DNA of 64,000 bases from assembly GCA_040616305.1 (NCBI GenBank), contig CP159918.1, forward strand, positions 496,001 to 560,000, read 5' to 3'. Made by a program: the position numbers and the translations under genes. The notes below the pieces were generated by a model that had not been told where the DNA came from, made no database searches, and saw only the letters and a program-made list of their open reading frames with translations. This document shows positions 44,281 through 53,521 of the stretch, piece by piece. Each line of letters begins with the position of its first letter. The stretch's first letter is position 1. This DNA comes from UBA1876 sp003446665 (GTDB lineage: Bacteria > Synergistota > Synergistia > Synergistales > Thermovirgaceae).

Positions 44281-47200
44281 TGGTCCTGCCGGAATTTTCC
44301 GTAAAAAAACCTATAACCACGCTCATGATGTTTGTAGCCGTTTTGCTTTTGGGGACCGTTACCTTTTTCGGCACCAAGGTTGATTTGTTGCCTGAATTCG
44401 AAGCACCCGTAATCCTGGTGCTCACCACCTGGCCCGGGGCGACCGCAAGCGACGTGGAGCAGGAAGTTACCGAAGAGGTGGAGGACCGGATGGCCACCAT
44501 CCAGGGTATCGATGAAATTACTTCTACCTCTTCCGACGGGGCGTCGGCGGTTGTTCTCCGGTTCGAGTGGGAGGAAAACCTGGATGACAGGATTGGCGAC
44601 GCCAGGGACCAGATCAACGTCGTACGCAGAAACCTTCCGGGAGATGCCGATGACCCTATACTTTTCAGGATAACTTCGAGCATGATGCCGGTGATGCTTG
44701 CGGTCTTCACCGCGGGACCGACTTACCCCGGCTTGTATCATTTCATCGACAACGATATACGTTACCAGGTCCAACAGGTGCCAGGTGTCGGGGATGTGAA
44801 CGTTTTCGGCGGGGATCAGCGTGAAATAAAGATTCTGGTCGATCTTGACAAACTCAACGCCTACAACCTTTCTGCCACGCAAATAGCCTCGGCGATGCAG
44901 AGGGAACATTTCAACCTGCCTGCCGGAAGCTTCAAGGAGGGCATGATAGAGTACCAGCTTCGGGTCCCGGGGCGTTTCGAAAGCCCCGAAGAGATGGGGT
45001 CGGTCATAGTAGGGACTCACGAGGGCAGACCCATATATCTGAGGGATGTTGCAAGAGTTGAGGACGGTTACAAGGACGAGGCGACCTTTGGATATACCAA
45101 CGGCGAGAAGTCCGTCGTAATGGCCATTTCAAAGAACGTTGATGCCAACACGGTGCAGGTTTGCGACGGGGTAAAAAAGAGGCTTGAGGAGCTCAGTGGA
45201 ACTGTTTTCCCGGCGGACGTAGATTTTTTAATTGGTTACGACCAGTCGGAATTTATCCTGCGTTCGATAATGCAACTTGCGCAGACTCTTCTTGCTGGTG
45301 TAGTGCTGGTGTTTATAGTCACCTATGGCTTTCTCCGAAGGATGCCTGCTACTCTTGCCATTTGCGGAGCCATACCCTTTTCGCTGGTGGTAACCTTTAT
45401 CGCCATGAGGTTTCTGGATTACTCCATTAACCTGATGACACTGTCGGCCCTTACCGTCGCCGCAGGCATGGTGGTTGACAATGCCATAGTCACCGCCGAC
45501 CAGGTGATTTTCCACATCGAAGCGGGAGAAAAGCGCCAGATAGCTTCGGTATTAGGTGCAAGTGAGATAGGTGGGGCACTGATGGCGTCGACGCTGACCA
45601 CATTGTCGGTCCTTTTGCCCCTGGCCTTTATCACAGGCATGCTGGGGATCCTGTTCTCCTCGCTCTCGGTGGTTATGTCGCTTGCGGTGGCGGCTTCGCT
45701 TTTCGTTTCGTTGACCTTTATCCCGATGGTCGGCAGTAAATTCTTCCACCGGGAAGAGTCGAATCTGGTCTTGCATAAATATACAAAGCGCTTTTTAGCA
45801 TGGCTAGAGCACAAATATGGCATAGCCGTGGGCTGGGCCCTGGGCAACAGAAAGAAAATCGTGGCGCTTGCACTGCTTTTGTTCGTCTTCACAATTTGGG
45901 GGTTCTCGAGCATAGGGACGGAGCTGATCCCCAGGTCGGATTCTGGAAACGTGACTGTCAATTTCAGGTTACCCGAGGGCACCAGGGTCGAAGAGACGGA
46001 GAAAACTGCGCTGGAGATAATGCATTACGTCATGGAAAACGTTGAGGATATGGAAACGGTCTTTACTTATGGCGGAAGCAGCGGAACAGGGATGAGCGCC
46101 ATAAGGGGGCAAGCTTCTAATACAGGAACTCTGGGGATCGAGCTTCACCCAAAGAACGAACGCAGCGTATCAGGTTTCGAAGTAGCTGCTCAACTGAGAC
46201 AGTACCTGAGCGGAAGGCCGAATTTCGAAGCAGCGGGTGCGGCCGTGAGTAGCCCTATAAGCATGGGTGGAAGCAGCAAACCCATAGTCATAGAGCTCTA
46301 TGGTAGCAACGTCATTGAATTACTGGAGTACGGCGACAAAATAAAGGAAAAAGTGCAGACGATTCCGGGAGCCGTGGATATCGAAGTCACGCAAAAGGCG
46401 CCCAGGCCTGAAGTCTGGGTGAAAGTCGACCGTGAAAAAGCGGCGTTGCTCGGGGTTTCGACTTCTACGGTAGCGGAAACATTGAGATCATATTATTACG
46501 GTGTCGAGTTCGACGAGGATTACTGGGAAGGTGAAGACAATTACGGCATATGGGTCAGGATGGAACCCCAGCAGCGCCATTCCTGGGACACCCTGGACAA
46601 GCTGCTTGTGCCTTCGTCTACTGGAGAGATGATCAGGCTAACAAGCTTTGCCACCCTGAAGGAAGAGTTGGGGCCGCCACAGATCGACCGGAAAAACAGG
46701 CAGCGATACATTACCATAGAACTTGATACTGAGGGTAGATCACTCGGAGAAGTAGCCGCGGACGTGGAAAAAGCGCTCGAAGAAATCGAGCTGGAGGCAG
46801 GGATGAGAACCGCTGTGACAGGCGATGTGGAGGACATGGCCGATACGTTCCTGCAAATGGGCCTTTTGATCCTTTTGGGGATCGTCCTTGTCTACATGGT
46901 CATGGCGGGACAGTTCGAGGCATTGCTGGACCCCTTCGTAATCATGTTCAGCATTCCTTTCGCCCTTACAGGTGTGGTGATAATGTTCCTTCTGACCGGG
47001 GTTTACATGTCCCTGCAGGGCCTTTTGGGTATGGTAATGCTTGTCGGAATCGTAGTGAACAATGCTATCGTTCTCGTCAGCTACGTGAATCTTCTTCGCG
47101 CGAGAGGGCTTAGGATGCGGGATGCCCTTATGGAGGGTGGAGAACGGCGCTTGCGTCCCATCCTCATGACGACGTTGACGACCGTACTCGGTATGCTGCC

Positions 47201-47378
47201 CATGGCGTTGAGCCGGGGGGAGGGCGCGGAAATATGGCGTCCCCTTGCCATTTCCGTTATCGGTGGTCTTTCCTTTGCCACGCTGGTAACATTGATCCTG
47301 ATTCCGGTCGTATATAGCCTGGTGGAGGAGAGAATTCGCCGTTACCCGCGGTTCGAAGAGGCGAAGGAGGCAAGTTAA
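44280..47378 (+). CDS. RND efflux transporter, module 1
   Basis: 1032 residues, the length of AcrB-like inner-membrane proton antiporters. Twelve membrane helices in two halves, each with a large periplasmic loop. TM4 carries GMVVDNAIV (Asp-Asn where AcrB has Asp-Asp), and TM10 carries VGIVVNNAIVLVSYVN. The N-terminal FSVKKPITTLMMFVAVLLLG and GTELIPRSDSGNVTVNF are typical. The family exports drugs, bile acids or other hydrophobic compounds; substrates cannot be read from the sequence. It begins with GTG overlapping the adaptor stop (TAGTG) and ends with TAATG into the PII-like gene. Confidence 0.94.
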   Translation: MVLPEFSVKKPITTLMMFVAVLLLGTVTFFGTKVDLLPEFEAPVILVLTTWPGATASDVEQEVTEEVEDRMATIQGIDEITSTSSDGASAVVLRFEWEENLDDRIGDARDQINVVRRNLPGDADDPILFRITSSMMPVMLAVFTAGPTYPGLYHFIDNDIRYQVQQVPGVGDVNVFGGDQREIKILVDLDKLNAYNLSATQIASAMQREHFNLPAGSFKEGMIEYQLRVPGRFESPEEMGSVIVGTHEGRPIYLRDVARVEDGYKDEATFGYTNGEKSVVMAISKNVDANTVQVCDGVKKRLEELSGTVFPADVDFLIGYDQSEFILRSIMQLAQTLLAGVVLVFIVTYGFLRRMPATLAICGAIPFSLVVTFIAMRFLDYSINLMTLSALTVAAGMVVDNAIVTADQVIFHIEAGEKRQIASVLGASEIGGALMASTLTTLSVLLPLAFITGMLGILFSSLSVVMSLAVAASLFVSLTFIPMVGSKFFHREESNLVLHKYTKRFLAWLEHKYGIAVGWALGNRKKIVALALLLFVFTIWGFSSIGTELIPRSDSGNVTVNFRLPEGTRVEETEKTALEIMHYVMENVEDMETVFTYGGSSGTGMSAIRGQASNTGTLGIELHPKNERSVSGFEVAAQLRQYLSGRPNFEAAGAAVSSPISMGGSSKPIVIELYGSNVIELLEYGDKIKEKVQTIPGAVDIEVTQKAPRPEVWVKVDREKAALLGVSTSTVAETLRSYYYGVEFDEDYWEGEDNYGIWVRMEPQQRHSWDTLDKLLVPSSTGEMIRLTSFATLKEELGPPQIDRKNRQRYITIELDTEGRSLGEVAADVEKALEEIELEAGMRTAVTGDVEDMADTFLQMGLLILLGIVLVYMVMAGQFEALLDPFVIMFSIPFALTGVVIMFLLTGVYMSLQGLLGMVMLVGIVVNNAIVLVSYVNLLRARGLRMRDALMEGGERRLRPILMTTLTTVLGMLPMALSRGEGAEIWRPLAISVIGGLSFATLVTLILIPVVYSLVEERIRRYPRFEEAKEAS

Positions 47379-47587
47379 TGAAGTTTGTCTGGATATTCTG
47401 CAACGAAAGCATATCGCTGGAAGTGATGGATCTTCTGGAGACGCTCGACGTAGAGGGATACACCGTCTGGAGGCATGTTTTGGGCAGTCATCGTGGTTGT
47501 CGAACCCACTGGGGGGATGAGGTCTGGCCGGGCACGAAGCAGGATCGCCCGATTCCGATCCTGCAAGTCGCATTCAAAAGGGAGTGA
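47378..47587 (+). CDS. truncated PII-like transporter-associated protein, module 1
   Basis: 69 residues. Residues 1-53 align with the intact copy at 51751 (MKxxWIxCNESI, YTVWxxVLG, THWG..V.PG). After that this copy has 16 unrelated residues and a stop, while the intact one continues for about 48 more. None of the three frames behind the break restores the missing part, so the C-terminal strand and helix are deleted rather than frame-shifted. The start is coupled to the RND stop (TAATG). Its own end holds the AAGGGAG site of the next adaptor gene. It may be a decaying copy or a functional short form. Confidence 0.75.
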   Translation: MKFVWIFCNESISLEVMDLLETLDVEGYTVWRHVLGSHRGCRTHWGDEVWPGTKQDRPIPILQVAFKRE

Positions 47588-47594
47588 AGTCCCT

Positions 47595-48644
47595 TTGAAG
47601 AAATGGCTCGTAATAATCGCTATATTTGCTCTTTTCGGAGGTTTTGCCGGATACAGGGCCTACCAGCAGCACCTTCTTCAGACCATTGAGCCGGAAGAGG
47701 ATCTGCCCGTCGTGGAACTCATTCGGCTGCAGGATGTGGTCTTTAGGGAGAACGTAAGGTTTACCGCCGATATAGAGCCCCAATCCAAGGCTGCTGTCGT
47801 AATTCGCGTGGACGGAAGGACCGTGCTCCGGGTTTTTGTGGATGAGGGAGATCTCGTTGAAGAAGGAGCCCCTTTGGCCGTTGTGGATGAAAAACTCGTC
47901 AACCAGCAATTGGCCGAAGCGATAAGCACTTACGAGACGGCAAAAGCCGATTACGAAAGATACAACGCTCTCTACGAAGAGGAAGTCATCAGCAGGCAGC
48001 AGCTTGAATACGCTGAAAGGGCCTATGTCAGTGCAAAAACCGCCCTGGAGCAGGTACGTATTTTCAAGGGTTACCATCGGGTGGAAGCGCCCGTATCGGG
48101 TGTAATAGCAAGGCGCAACATCGACCCGGGCGACGTTAGCAACAGCTCCATGGTTGCCTTCATCATCTCCCTCCAGGACAATGTAAAGGTCTCCGGAGGT
48201 CTGCCCGAGCGCGCCTTCGTTTCCGTGCGAAAGGGACAAAAAGCCGTTGTCACCGTTGATGCACTTCCCGGAAAACGGTTTGAAGCAGAAGTCACCAACG
48301 TCTCACCCACGGTGGATCCCGCTACGCGCAGGGGAACCGTCGAAGTCATGCTTCCTTCGGGAGGAATAATAAAGCCGGGAATGTTCGCTCGAGTGGAAAT
48401 ACTGCTGGGGGAAAAAACTGCTCCGGCATTGCCCAGGGATGCCATAATACGTCTTCCCGGTACGGGAAATTACGTCTGCTATGTCCTGGATGGCGACCGC
48501 GCGAGGCTCCGGAATATCGAAACAGGACTGGAGCAGGGAGAGTGGGTCGAGATAACGTCCGGCCTGGAAAAAGGCGATAGCGTGATCGCCTCACTTTCAC
48601 GACGCATCGGCGATGGTGTGAAAGTCAGGGTGAACGAGAGGTGA
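47595..48644 (+). CDS. periplasmic adaptor (HlyD/AcrA type), module 2
   Basis: 349 residues from TTG 47595, which has AAGGGAG about eight bases upstream, inside the end of the truncated PII-like gene. The open frame extends back to 47475 without homology. One membrane helix (about 4-22), a short coiled-coil hairpin with RYNALYEEEVISRQQLEYAE, then APVSGVIARRNIDPGDVSN and the C-terminal barrel. It is shorter than the module-1 adaptor in the hairpin region. Its stop overlaps the GTG of the second RND gene. Confidence 0.9.
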   Translation: MKKWLVIIAIFALFGGFAGYRAYQQHLLQTIEPEEDLPVVELIRLQDVVFRENVRFTADIEPQSKAAVVIRVDGRTVLRVFVDEGDLVEEGAPLAVVDEKLVNQQLAEAISTYETAKADYERYNALYEEEVISRQQLEYAERAYVSAKTALEQVRIFKGYHRVEAPVSGVIARRNIDPGDVSNSSMVAFIISLQDNVKVSGGLPERAFVSVRKGQKAVVTVDALPGKRFEAEVTNVSPTVDPATRRGTVEVMLPSGGIIKPGMFARVEILLGEKTAPALPRDAIIRLPGTGNYVCYVLDGDRARLRNIETGLEQGEWVEITSGLEKGDSVIASLSRRIGDGVKVRVNER

Positions 48645-51600
48645 AGCTCCCGGAAATATCCGTCAGGCGCCCTGCAGCGACGCTCATGGTCTTCATCGGC
48701 GTCATTATCATCGGTAGCATAGTACTCGCAACTCTCAATATCGACTTGCTCCCCGAGATCGAACCCCCTGTAATAACTGTTCTCACCGGATGGCCCGGCT
48801 CCTCCGCCACCGACGTGGAGCAGCGGGTTACCAAGATCATGGAAGACGATCTCGCCATGATAGAAGGCGTGGATGACATTATTTCCAAATCGCTGGACGG
48901 TATTTCCGCCGTATCGGTCCGTTTCAAATGGGGTACGGACCTTGATGTGAGAACAGGCGACGTGCGTGACGCCGTTTCCATGGCCAAATACGACCTCCCC
49001 GATGATGCGGAGGAACCGATCATTCTCAGGATAACCTCAGGCACGGTTCCCGTGATCGAGATGTTCATGACGGCGGAAAAAACCTTCGATGGTCTTTATC
49101 ATTTTGCAGATAACGTAGTCGCACAGGAGCTGTCCCAGGTTCCCGGGGTGGGGCAGGTACTGATTTTCGGAGGCAAATCCAGAGAGATAAGGGTGAGCCT
49201 TGACGCAGATCTTCTGGAGGCATACCACCTGTCGACGGAGACTTTGGCCTCCGTTCTCGAAAGCGAGAATATAAACATACCCTCAGGTTCGCTCGACCGG
49301 GGCGAAACGGAGTACTTCGTCCGAGTGCCCGGCCGTTTTTCATCGGTGGAAGAAATCAGGAACACAGTTGTAGGTAGCCATGAAGGCAGGCCCATAACCA
49401 TGGATGAAGTAGCCGATGTGTCGGACACCTTCCGGGACCCCATCATGCACGCCTGGCAAGGAGACCGCGAGGCTTTGGTGCTTATAGTAATGAAAAACAC
49501 CGACGCCAACAGCGTCAACGTGGCCAACGGCATAATCGAGCGGATGAAAAAACTGAAAGAAGAAAGGTTCCCCGAAGACGTTACCTACGATATCGTAATG
49601 AACACCGCGGACTTCATAACAAGCGCCATCAAAAACCTGGCTCTGTCCCTTGGCGCGGGTATCGTGCTTGTTTTTCTCGTCACCTGGACTTTTCTCAAGC
49701 GCCTCCCGGCGTCTTTAGTGGTTTGCGGGGCCATTCCCTTTTCATTGATACTGACGTTCATCGCCATGGGAGGGCTGGAATATACAATAAACATCTTTAC
49801 CCTCTCCGCCCTGGCAATGGCAAGCGGCATGGTGGTGGACAATGCGATTGTCGCCACGGACCAGATTATTTTCCACATCGAAAAAGGCGAACGGAAAAAA
49901 ACGGCGGCCATACTCGGAGCAGGGGAAGTAGGACCAGCCATGTTCGCATCCACCTTGACCACAGTTGTGGTGCTTCTCCCTCTTGCCTTCATAAGCGGCC
50001 TTGTGGGCGTCTTTTTTGAGTCCCTGACGGTGGTCATGGTGCTTGCCGTGTCGTCATCCCTTTTTGTGAGCCTCACGTTTATCCCCATGATGGGCGGTCA
50101 GTTTTTCCACGCGGAGCCGGGAAAACTTTTCGTTCATAAATGGACCGAAAGGTTTTTCTCCGCCCTCGAAAACACATACAAGGATATTCTCCTTTGGAGT
50201 TTATCCAACCGGAAGAAAGTCATAGCTCTGGCGCTGCTTTTGATGGCCATGACCTTTTTGAGTTTTCGGTTTGTCGGGACGGAACTGACCCCGGAACCCG
50301 ATACCGGGGACATCGTAATCACCTTTCACCTGCCCGAAGGCACGCGCATCGAGGAAACCGACAGGGTCGTGCGCGAAATCATCGCCTATTGTGAACAAAA
50401 CGTTTCGGAAGCGAAGTATGTCTTCGGTTTCGACGGCCGTGAAGAAGAGGGGTTTACCGTTGCAGTGGGGCAGGAAGCAGGGCCGAACATAGGTACCGTG
50501 GGCTTGAGGCTTGTGGACAAAAACGAACGGGACCGTTCGGCCTTCGAGATTGCCGATGGTATCCGCCGGTGGATGAGAAACATCCCGAGAATAGAAAAAA
50601 TGACAGTACTGGTCAGTTCTCCCATAAAGGCGATGTTTTTAGGCTCCAAGCCATTGAGTGTCGAGGTATACGGTGAAAATCTGGACGAGGTACGGTCGGT
50701 GGCGGATTTGATCGCTGAACAAATCAATTCCGTCCAGGGAACGGTGGATGTAGCCGTAAGCCAGAAGGAACCGAGGCCTGAAATACACGTTGAGCTCGAC
50801 CGAGAAAAGGCGGCGCTTATGGGTGTCAGGACGGCTTCGGTCGGAGCGGCGATGAGAACGTATTTCTATGGTTATCTCACCGACCAGGATTACTGGGAAG
50901 GAGAGGACAATTATCCCATCAGGGTACGTCTCGAAGAGTCACAGAAAGACGACATCGAAATTTTTAGCAGGCTACTTGTGCCTTCGGTCACAGGACGGCC
51001 TGTGCGTCTTTCCAATGTCGCTACCATTCGAGAGGACGTAGGCCCTCCCCAGATAGACAGGAAAAACCGTCAGCGGTACATAACCGTCGACGCCAACGTA
51101 CAGGGTCGTTCTCTGGGCGAAGTAACCGCGGATGTAAGGAGCTTGATGGATCAAGTGAAAATCCCTTCCGGTGTGAGGATCGAATTCGGGGGGGAGGTAG
51201 AGGAACAGAGAAAGGCATTCGCGCAGATGAGGTATCTGGTACTTTTGGGGATCCTTCTAGTCTACATGGTCATGGTGGGGCAGTATGAGGCTTATCTGGA
51301 TCCATTGGTAATCATGTTCAGCGTCCCCTTCGCACTGACGGGCGTCGCAGCGGCCTACCTTCTGACGGGTCTTTACCTCTCTCTGCAGGGTGTTTTGGGG
51401 ATTATCATGCTGGTGGGCATAGTCGTCAACATTGCCATCGTGCTCGTTGATTACATCAACCTGACGCGCGCAAGGGGAGCTCCGCTCAGGGACGCCTTGA
51501 TACAGGCCGGGATCAGGAGGCTGAGACCGGCTCTAATGACGACATTTACCACATTTTTCGGGATGTCTCCCATGGCAGTAAGCCGCGGGCAGGGGGCAGA

Positions 51601-51754
51601 GTTGTGGAGACCGCTAGCTGTTTCCGTCATGGGGGGGCTTGTGGTATCGATGCTCGTTACACTGGTGCTGGTTCCGGTATTATACAGCCTCGTTGAGGAG
51701 AGGATACGACGCCGGCCCAGATTCGCCGAAGCACGGGAGGTGACGGAAGAATGA
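48641..51754 (+). CDS. RND efflux transporter, module 2
   Basis: 1037 residues, a paralogue of the module-1 pump with the same order and several shared stretches (for example VDREKAAL/LDREKAAL, QIDRKNRQRYIT, DYWEGEDNY). TM4 again shows GMVVDNAIV. TM10 reads VGIVVNIAIVLVDYIN, so one of the two Asn residues of module 1 is Ile here. This could change proton coupling. The start is GTG overlapping the adaptor stop (GTGA); its TGA overlaps the PII-like ATG. Confidence 0.94.
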   Translation: MKLPEISVRRPAATLMVFIGVIIIGSIVLATLNIDLLPEIEPPVITVLTGWPGSSATDVEQRVTKIMEDDLAMIEGVDDIISKSLDGISAVSVRFKWGTDLDVRTGDVRDAVSMAKYDLPDDAEEPIILRITSGTVPVIEMFMTAEKTFDGLYHFADNVVAQELSQVPGVGQVLIFGGKSREIRVSLDADLLEAYHLSTETLASVLESENINIPSGSLDRGETEYFVRVPGRFSSVEEIRNTVVGSHEGRPITMDEVADVSDTFRDPIMHAWQGDREALVLIVMKNTDANSVNVANGIIERMKKLKEERFPEDVTYDIVMNTADFITSAIKNLALSLGAGIVLVFLVTWTFLKRLPASLVVCGAIPFSLILTFIAMGGLEYTINIFTLSALAMASGMVVDNAIVATDQIIFHIEKGERKKTAAILGAGEVGPAMFASTLTTVVVLLPLAFISGLVGVFFESLTVVMVLAVSSSLFVSLTFIPMMGGQFFHAEPGKLFVHKWTERFFSALENTYKDILLWSLSNRKKVIALALLLMAMTFLSFRFVGTELTPEPDTGDIVITFHLPEGTRIEETDRVVREIIAYCEQNVSEAKYVFGFDGREEEGFTVAVGQEAGPNIGTVGLRLVDKNERDRSAFEIADGIRRWMRNIPRIEKMTVLVSSPIKAMFLGSKPLSVEVYGENLDEVRSVADLIAEQINSVQGTVDVAVSQKEPRPEIHVELDREKAALMGVRTASVGAAMRTYFYGYLTDQDYWEGEDNYPIRVRLEESQKDDIEIFSRLLVPSVTGRPVRLSNVATIREDVGPPQIDRKNRQRYITVDANVQGRSLGEVTADVRSLMDQVKIPSGVRIEFGGEVEEQRKAFAQMRYLVLLGILLVYMVMVGQYEAYLDPLVIMFSVPFALTGVAAAYLLTGLYLSLQGVLGIIMLVGIVVNIAIVLVDYINLTRARGAPLRDALIQAGIRRLRPALMTTFTTFFGMSPMAVSRGQGAELWRPLAVSVMGGLVVSMLVTLVLVPVLYSLVEERIRRRPRFAEAREVTEE

Positions 51755-52059
51755 AAATGCTATGGATACTTTGCAACGAGAGCATCGGAGAAGATGTTTC
51801 GGAACTTCTGGATTCCGCCGGGGCTCGGTCATACACTGTCTGGACCGATGTGCTGGGTAAGGACAACGAAGGCGACAAGACCCACTGGGGGACCTCCGTC
51901 TTCCCGGGGAAAAACTGGGCCTTCATGATATGCGACGACTGCGGGTGCGTAGATAAAATAATCGAAAAACTGCGAGAAATGAAACAAAAGGAATATGTCC
52001 GCCAGGCAGGGCTAAAGGTTTTCATCCAGAAAGCTGAAGAAGCCCTGGCGGAAGGCTAA
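51751..52059 (+). CDS. PII-like transporter-associated protein, module 2
   Basis: 102 residues. The predicted beta-alpha-beta, beta-alpha-beta pattern and size fit small PII-like trimers. MKMLWILCNESIGEDVSELL is followed by YTVWTDVLG, THWGTSVFPGKNWAFMICDD and a C-terminal helix pair with DKIIEKLREM. I recall a family of this kind called PG0541 transporter-associated, found behind RND pumps. A ligand or regulatory role on the pump is an inference. The ATG overlaps the RND stop (ATGA). It is the last gene of the efflux operon. Confidence 0.75.
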   Translation: MKMLWILCNESIGEDVSELLDSAGARSYTVWTDVLGKDNEGDKTHWGTSVFPGKNWAFMICDDCGCVDKIIEKLREMKQKEYVRQAGLKVFIQKAEEALAEG

Positions 52060-52067
52060 AAGGACGG

Positions 52068-52095
52068 TTGACAACGATAGAAGCCATTTTATAAT
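52068..52095 (+). promoter_or_regulatory. strong promoter of tRNA-Thr(TGT)
   Basis: TTGACA (52068-52073) and a perfect TATAAT (52090-52095) have a 16-base spacer, twelve bases ahead of the tRNA. Confidence 0.82.
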
Positions 52096-52106
52096 AAATT
52101 CGCCAG

Positions 52107-52182
52107 GCCGGCGTAGCTCAGCTGGCAGAGCAGCTGACTTGTAATCAGCAGGTCGTCCGTTCGAATCGGATCGCCGGCTCCA
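52107..52182 (+). tRNA. tRNA-Thr(TGT)
   Basis: 76 bases with encoded CCA. Acceptor GCCGGCG pairs with CGCCGGC. The anticodon stem GCTGA/TCAGC holds the loop CTTGTAA, giving TGT (reads ACA). The T arm has GTTCGAATC. Confidence 0.95.
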
Positions 52183-52196
52183 TAGCATTAAAAGTG

Positions 52197-52226
52197 AGGG
52201 CATGCCTTTAAGGGTGCCCTTCTGTG
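52197..52226 (+). terminator. weak terminator-like hairpin after tRNA-Thr
   Basis: AGGGCA and TGCCCT pair around a twelve-base loop and are followed by TCTGTGTG. Confidence 0.35.
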
Positions 52227-52282
52227 TGTAGTTGTTCAATTGATACGCTCTAAATTTTTTAAAAGCAAAGGAGTGAAAACCA

Positions 52283-53518
52283 TTGAAAAGACAATTATGC
52301 TCACTGGTTTTGCTTCTTTTGTTCGGTTCAGTCATTTTTGCCGAAGTTCCTGTCCTGGCTTTGGAAACTTCTTCGTTGGGGGCAGAGGGCGTCACAGTAC
52401 ATGTCCCCTATACAGGGATAGTAGTCGGCCGAAAGGAAAAGGCCGAAATGGACATTACATTCAAAAACAACTCAGATCGTGAAGCCGTTCTGGAGGTTGG
52501 ATTGGAGGGCCTCGATAAAGAAAAATGGGACGCAAGGCTCGTCAGCGACAAGTGGCGCGGACATGGGGTTTCCCGCGTAATGCTGGGAAAAGACGACCCC
52601 TTCGACAGGGTCAAGACAACTCTTATACTGGAGCCACTTGCAACGACCCCGCCCGGTGAATATGAATTTTCGCTGGTAGTGAAGCATGAAACGGGCGAAA
52701 AAGCTATTGTAATTCCTATTACCCTCGATCTGGTGGCGGAAGAAATAGCTCCTGTCGAGGAGGTCCTGGACCTCGAATGTTCCTATCCCGTGGTGGAAAA
52801 CCCTGCAGGGAGAAATTTTACCTATGAAGTTGGCCTGAAAAACCAGGGCCAAGAAGATATTGTCGTCGACTTGAAGTTGTCACTTCCTGCCGGGTGGTCG
52901 GGACATGTCACTCCGCGCTGGGAATCGGACAGGAAAATTCAGTCTCTTAAAGTTGGATCCGGTTCCACGGAAAGACTCAACATCACAGCCATTCCCCCAG
53001 TGAGGGTTGAAAAAAGCCGATACCCCCTTACCTTCATAGCAGTATCGGGGGAAGAACAGGCACAGATTGAACTGGAAGCCGTCGTGACCGGGACATACAA
53101 CCTCAAGCTGATGCCCGAAACACAGCGTCTTAGCTTTGAAACCGTAGCGGGCAAGGAAAGGACACTGGTTTTATACCTGTGGAACGAAGGCACGGCCGCC
53201 GTCGAAAATATCGAGATCTACTCTTCGAAACCCGAAGGATGGGAAGTCTCCTTCGAGCCCGACAAAGTCCAAGCGCTGGATGCTTACTCCGTCAAGGGAA
53301 AGCCCGACCAGATCAAGATGACTATCAAGGCTCCGGATCGGACTATCCCGGGCGATTACCAGGTGACGGTCACCGCCGCTGGCGACCAGAGTCAGGATAC
53401 GATCGTCCTGAGGGCGACGGTGAAGGTGCCCACAACATGGGGTTGGGTTGGAATTGGCATAATAGTAGCTGTATTGGTGCTTCTTTTTGGAATTTTCTGG
53501 AAACTTAAGAGGCGATAA
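52283..53518 (+). CDS. secreted NEW3/COG1470-type protein with a C-terminal membrane anchor
   Basis: 411 residues. A signal peptide (about 1-24) is followed by Ig-like beta domains of the alpha-galactosidase NEW3 type (about 30-150, 155-265 and 270-385). The pattern PxGxYxxxLxxK recurs (TPPGEYEFSLVV, IPGDYQVTVTA). A C-terminal helix (about 385-405, WVGIGIIVAVLVLLFGIFW) and a basic tail anchor it. The start is TTG 52283, with AAAGGAG upstream. It is followed by an ABC ATPase and permease, a trio seen in many bacteria and archaea. The role of the NEW3 part is unknown; binding to a cell-surface polymer or export product is inferred. Confidence 0.8.
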   Translation: MKRQLCSLVLLLLFGSVIFAEVPVLALETSSLGAEGVTVHVPYTGIVVGRKEKAEMDITFKNNSDREAVLEVGLEGLDKEKWDARLVSDKWRGHGVSRVMLGKDDPFDRVKTTLILEPLATTPPGEYEFSLVVKHETGEKAIVIPITLDLVAEEIAPVEEVLDLECSYPVVENPAGRNFTYEVGLKNQGQEDIVVDLKLSLPAGWSGHVTPRWESDRKIQSLKVGSGSTERLNITAIPPVRVEKSRYPLTFIAVSGEEQAQIELEAVVTGTYNLKLMPETQRLSFETVAGKERTLVLYLWNEGTAAVENIEIYSSKPEGWEVSFEPDKVQALDAYSVKGKPDQIKMTIKAPDRTIPGDYQVTVTAAGDQSQDTIVLRATVKVPTTWGWVGIGIIVAVLVLLFGIFWKLKRR

Positions 53519-53521
53519 AAA

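Noticed and set aside
47475..47594. N-terminal extension of the module-2 adaptor
   Set aside because: It overlaps the truncated PII-like gene in another frame; membrane-anchor homology begins at TTG 47595.
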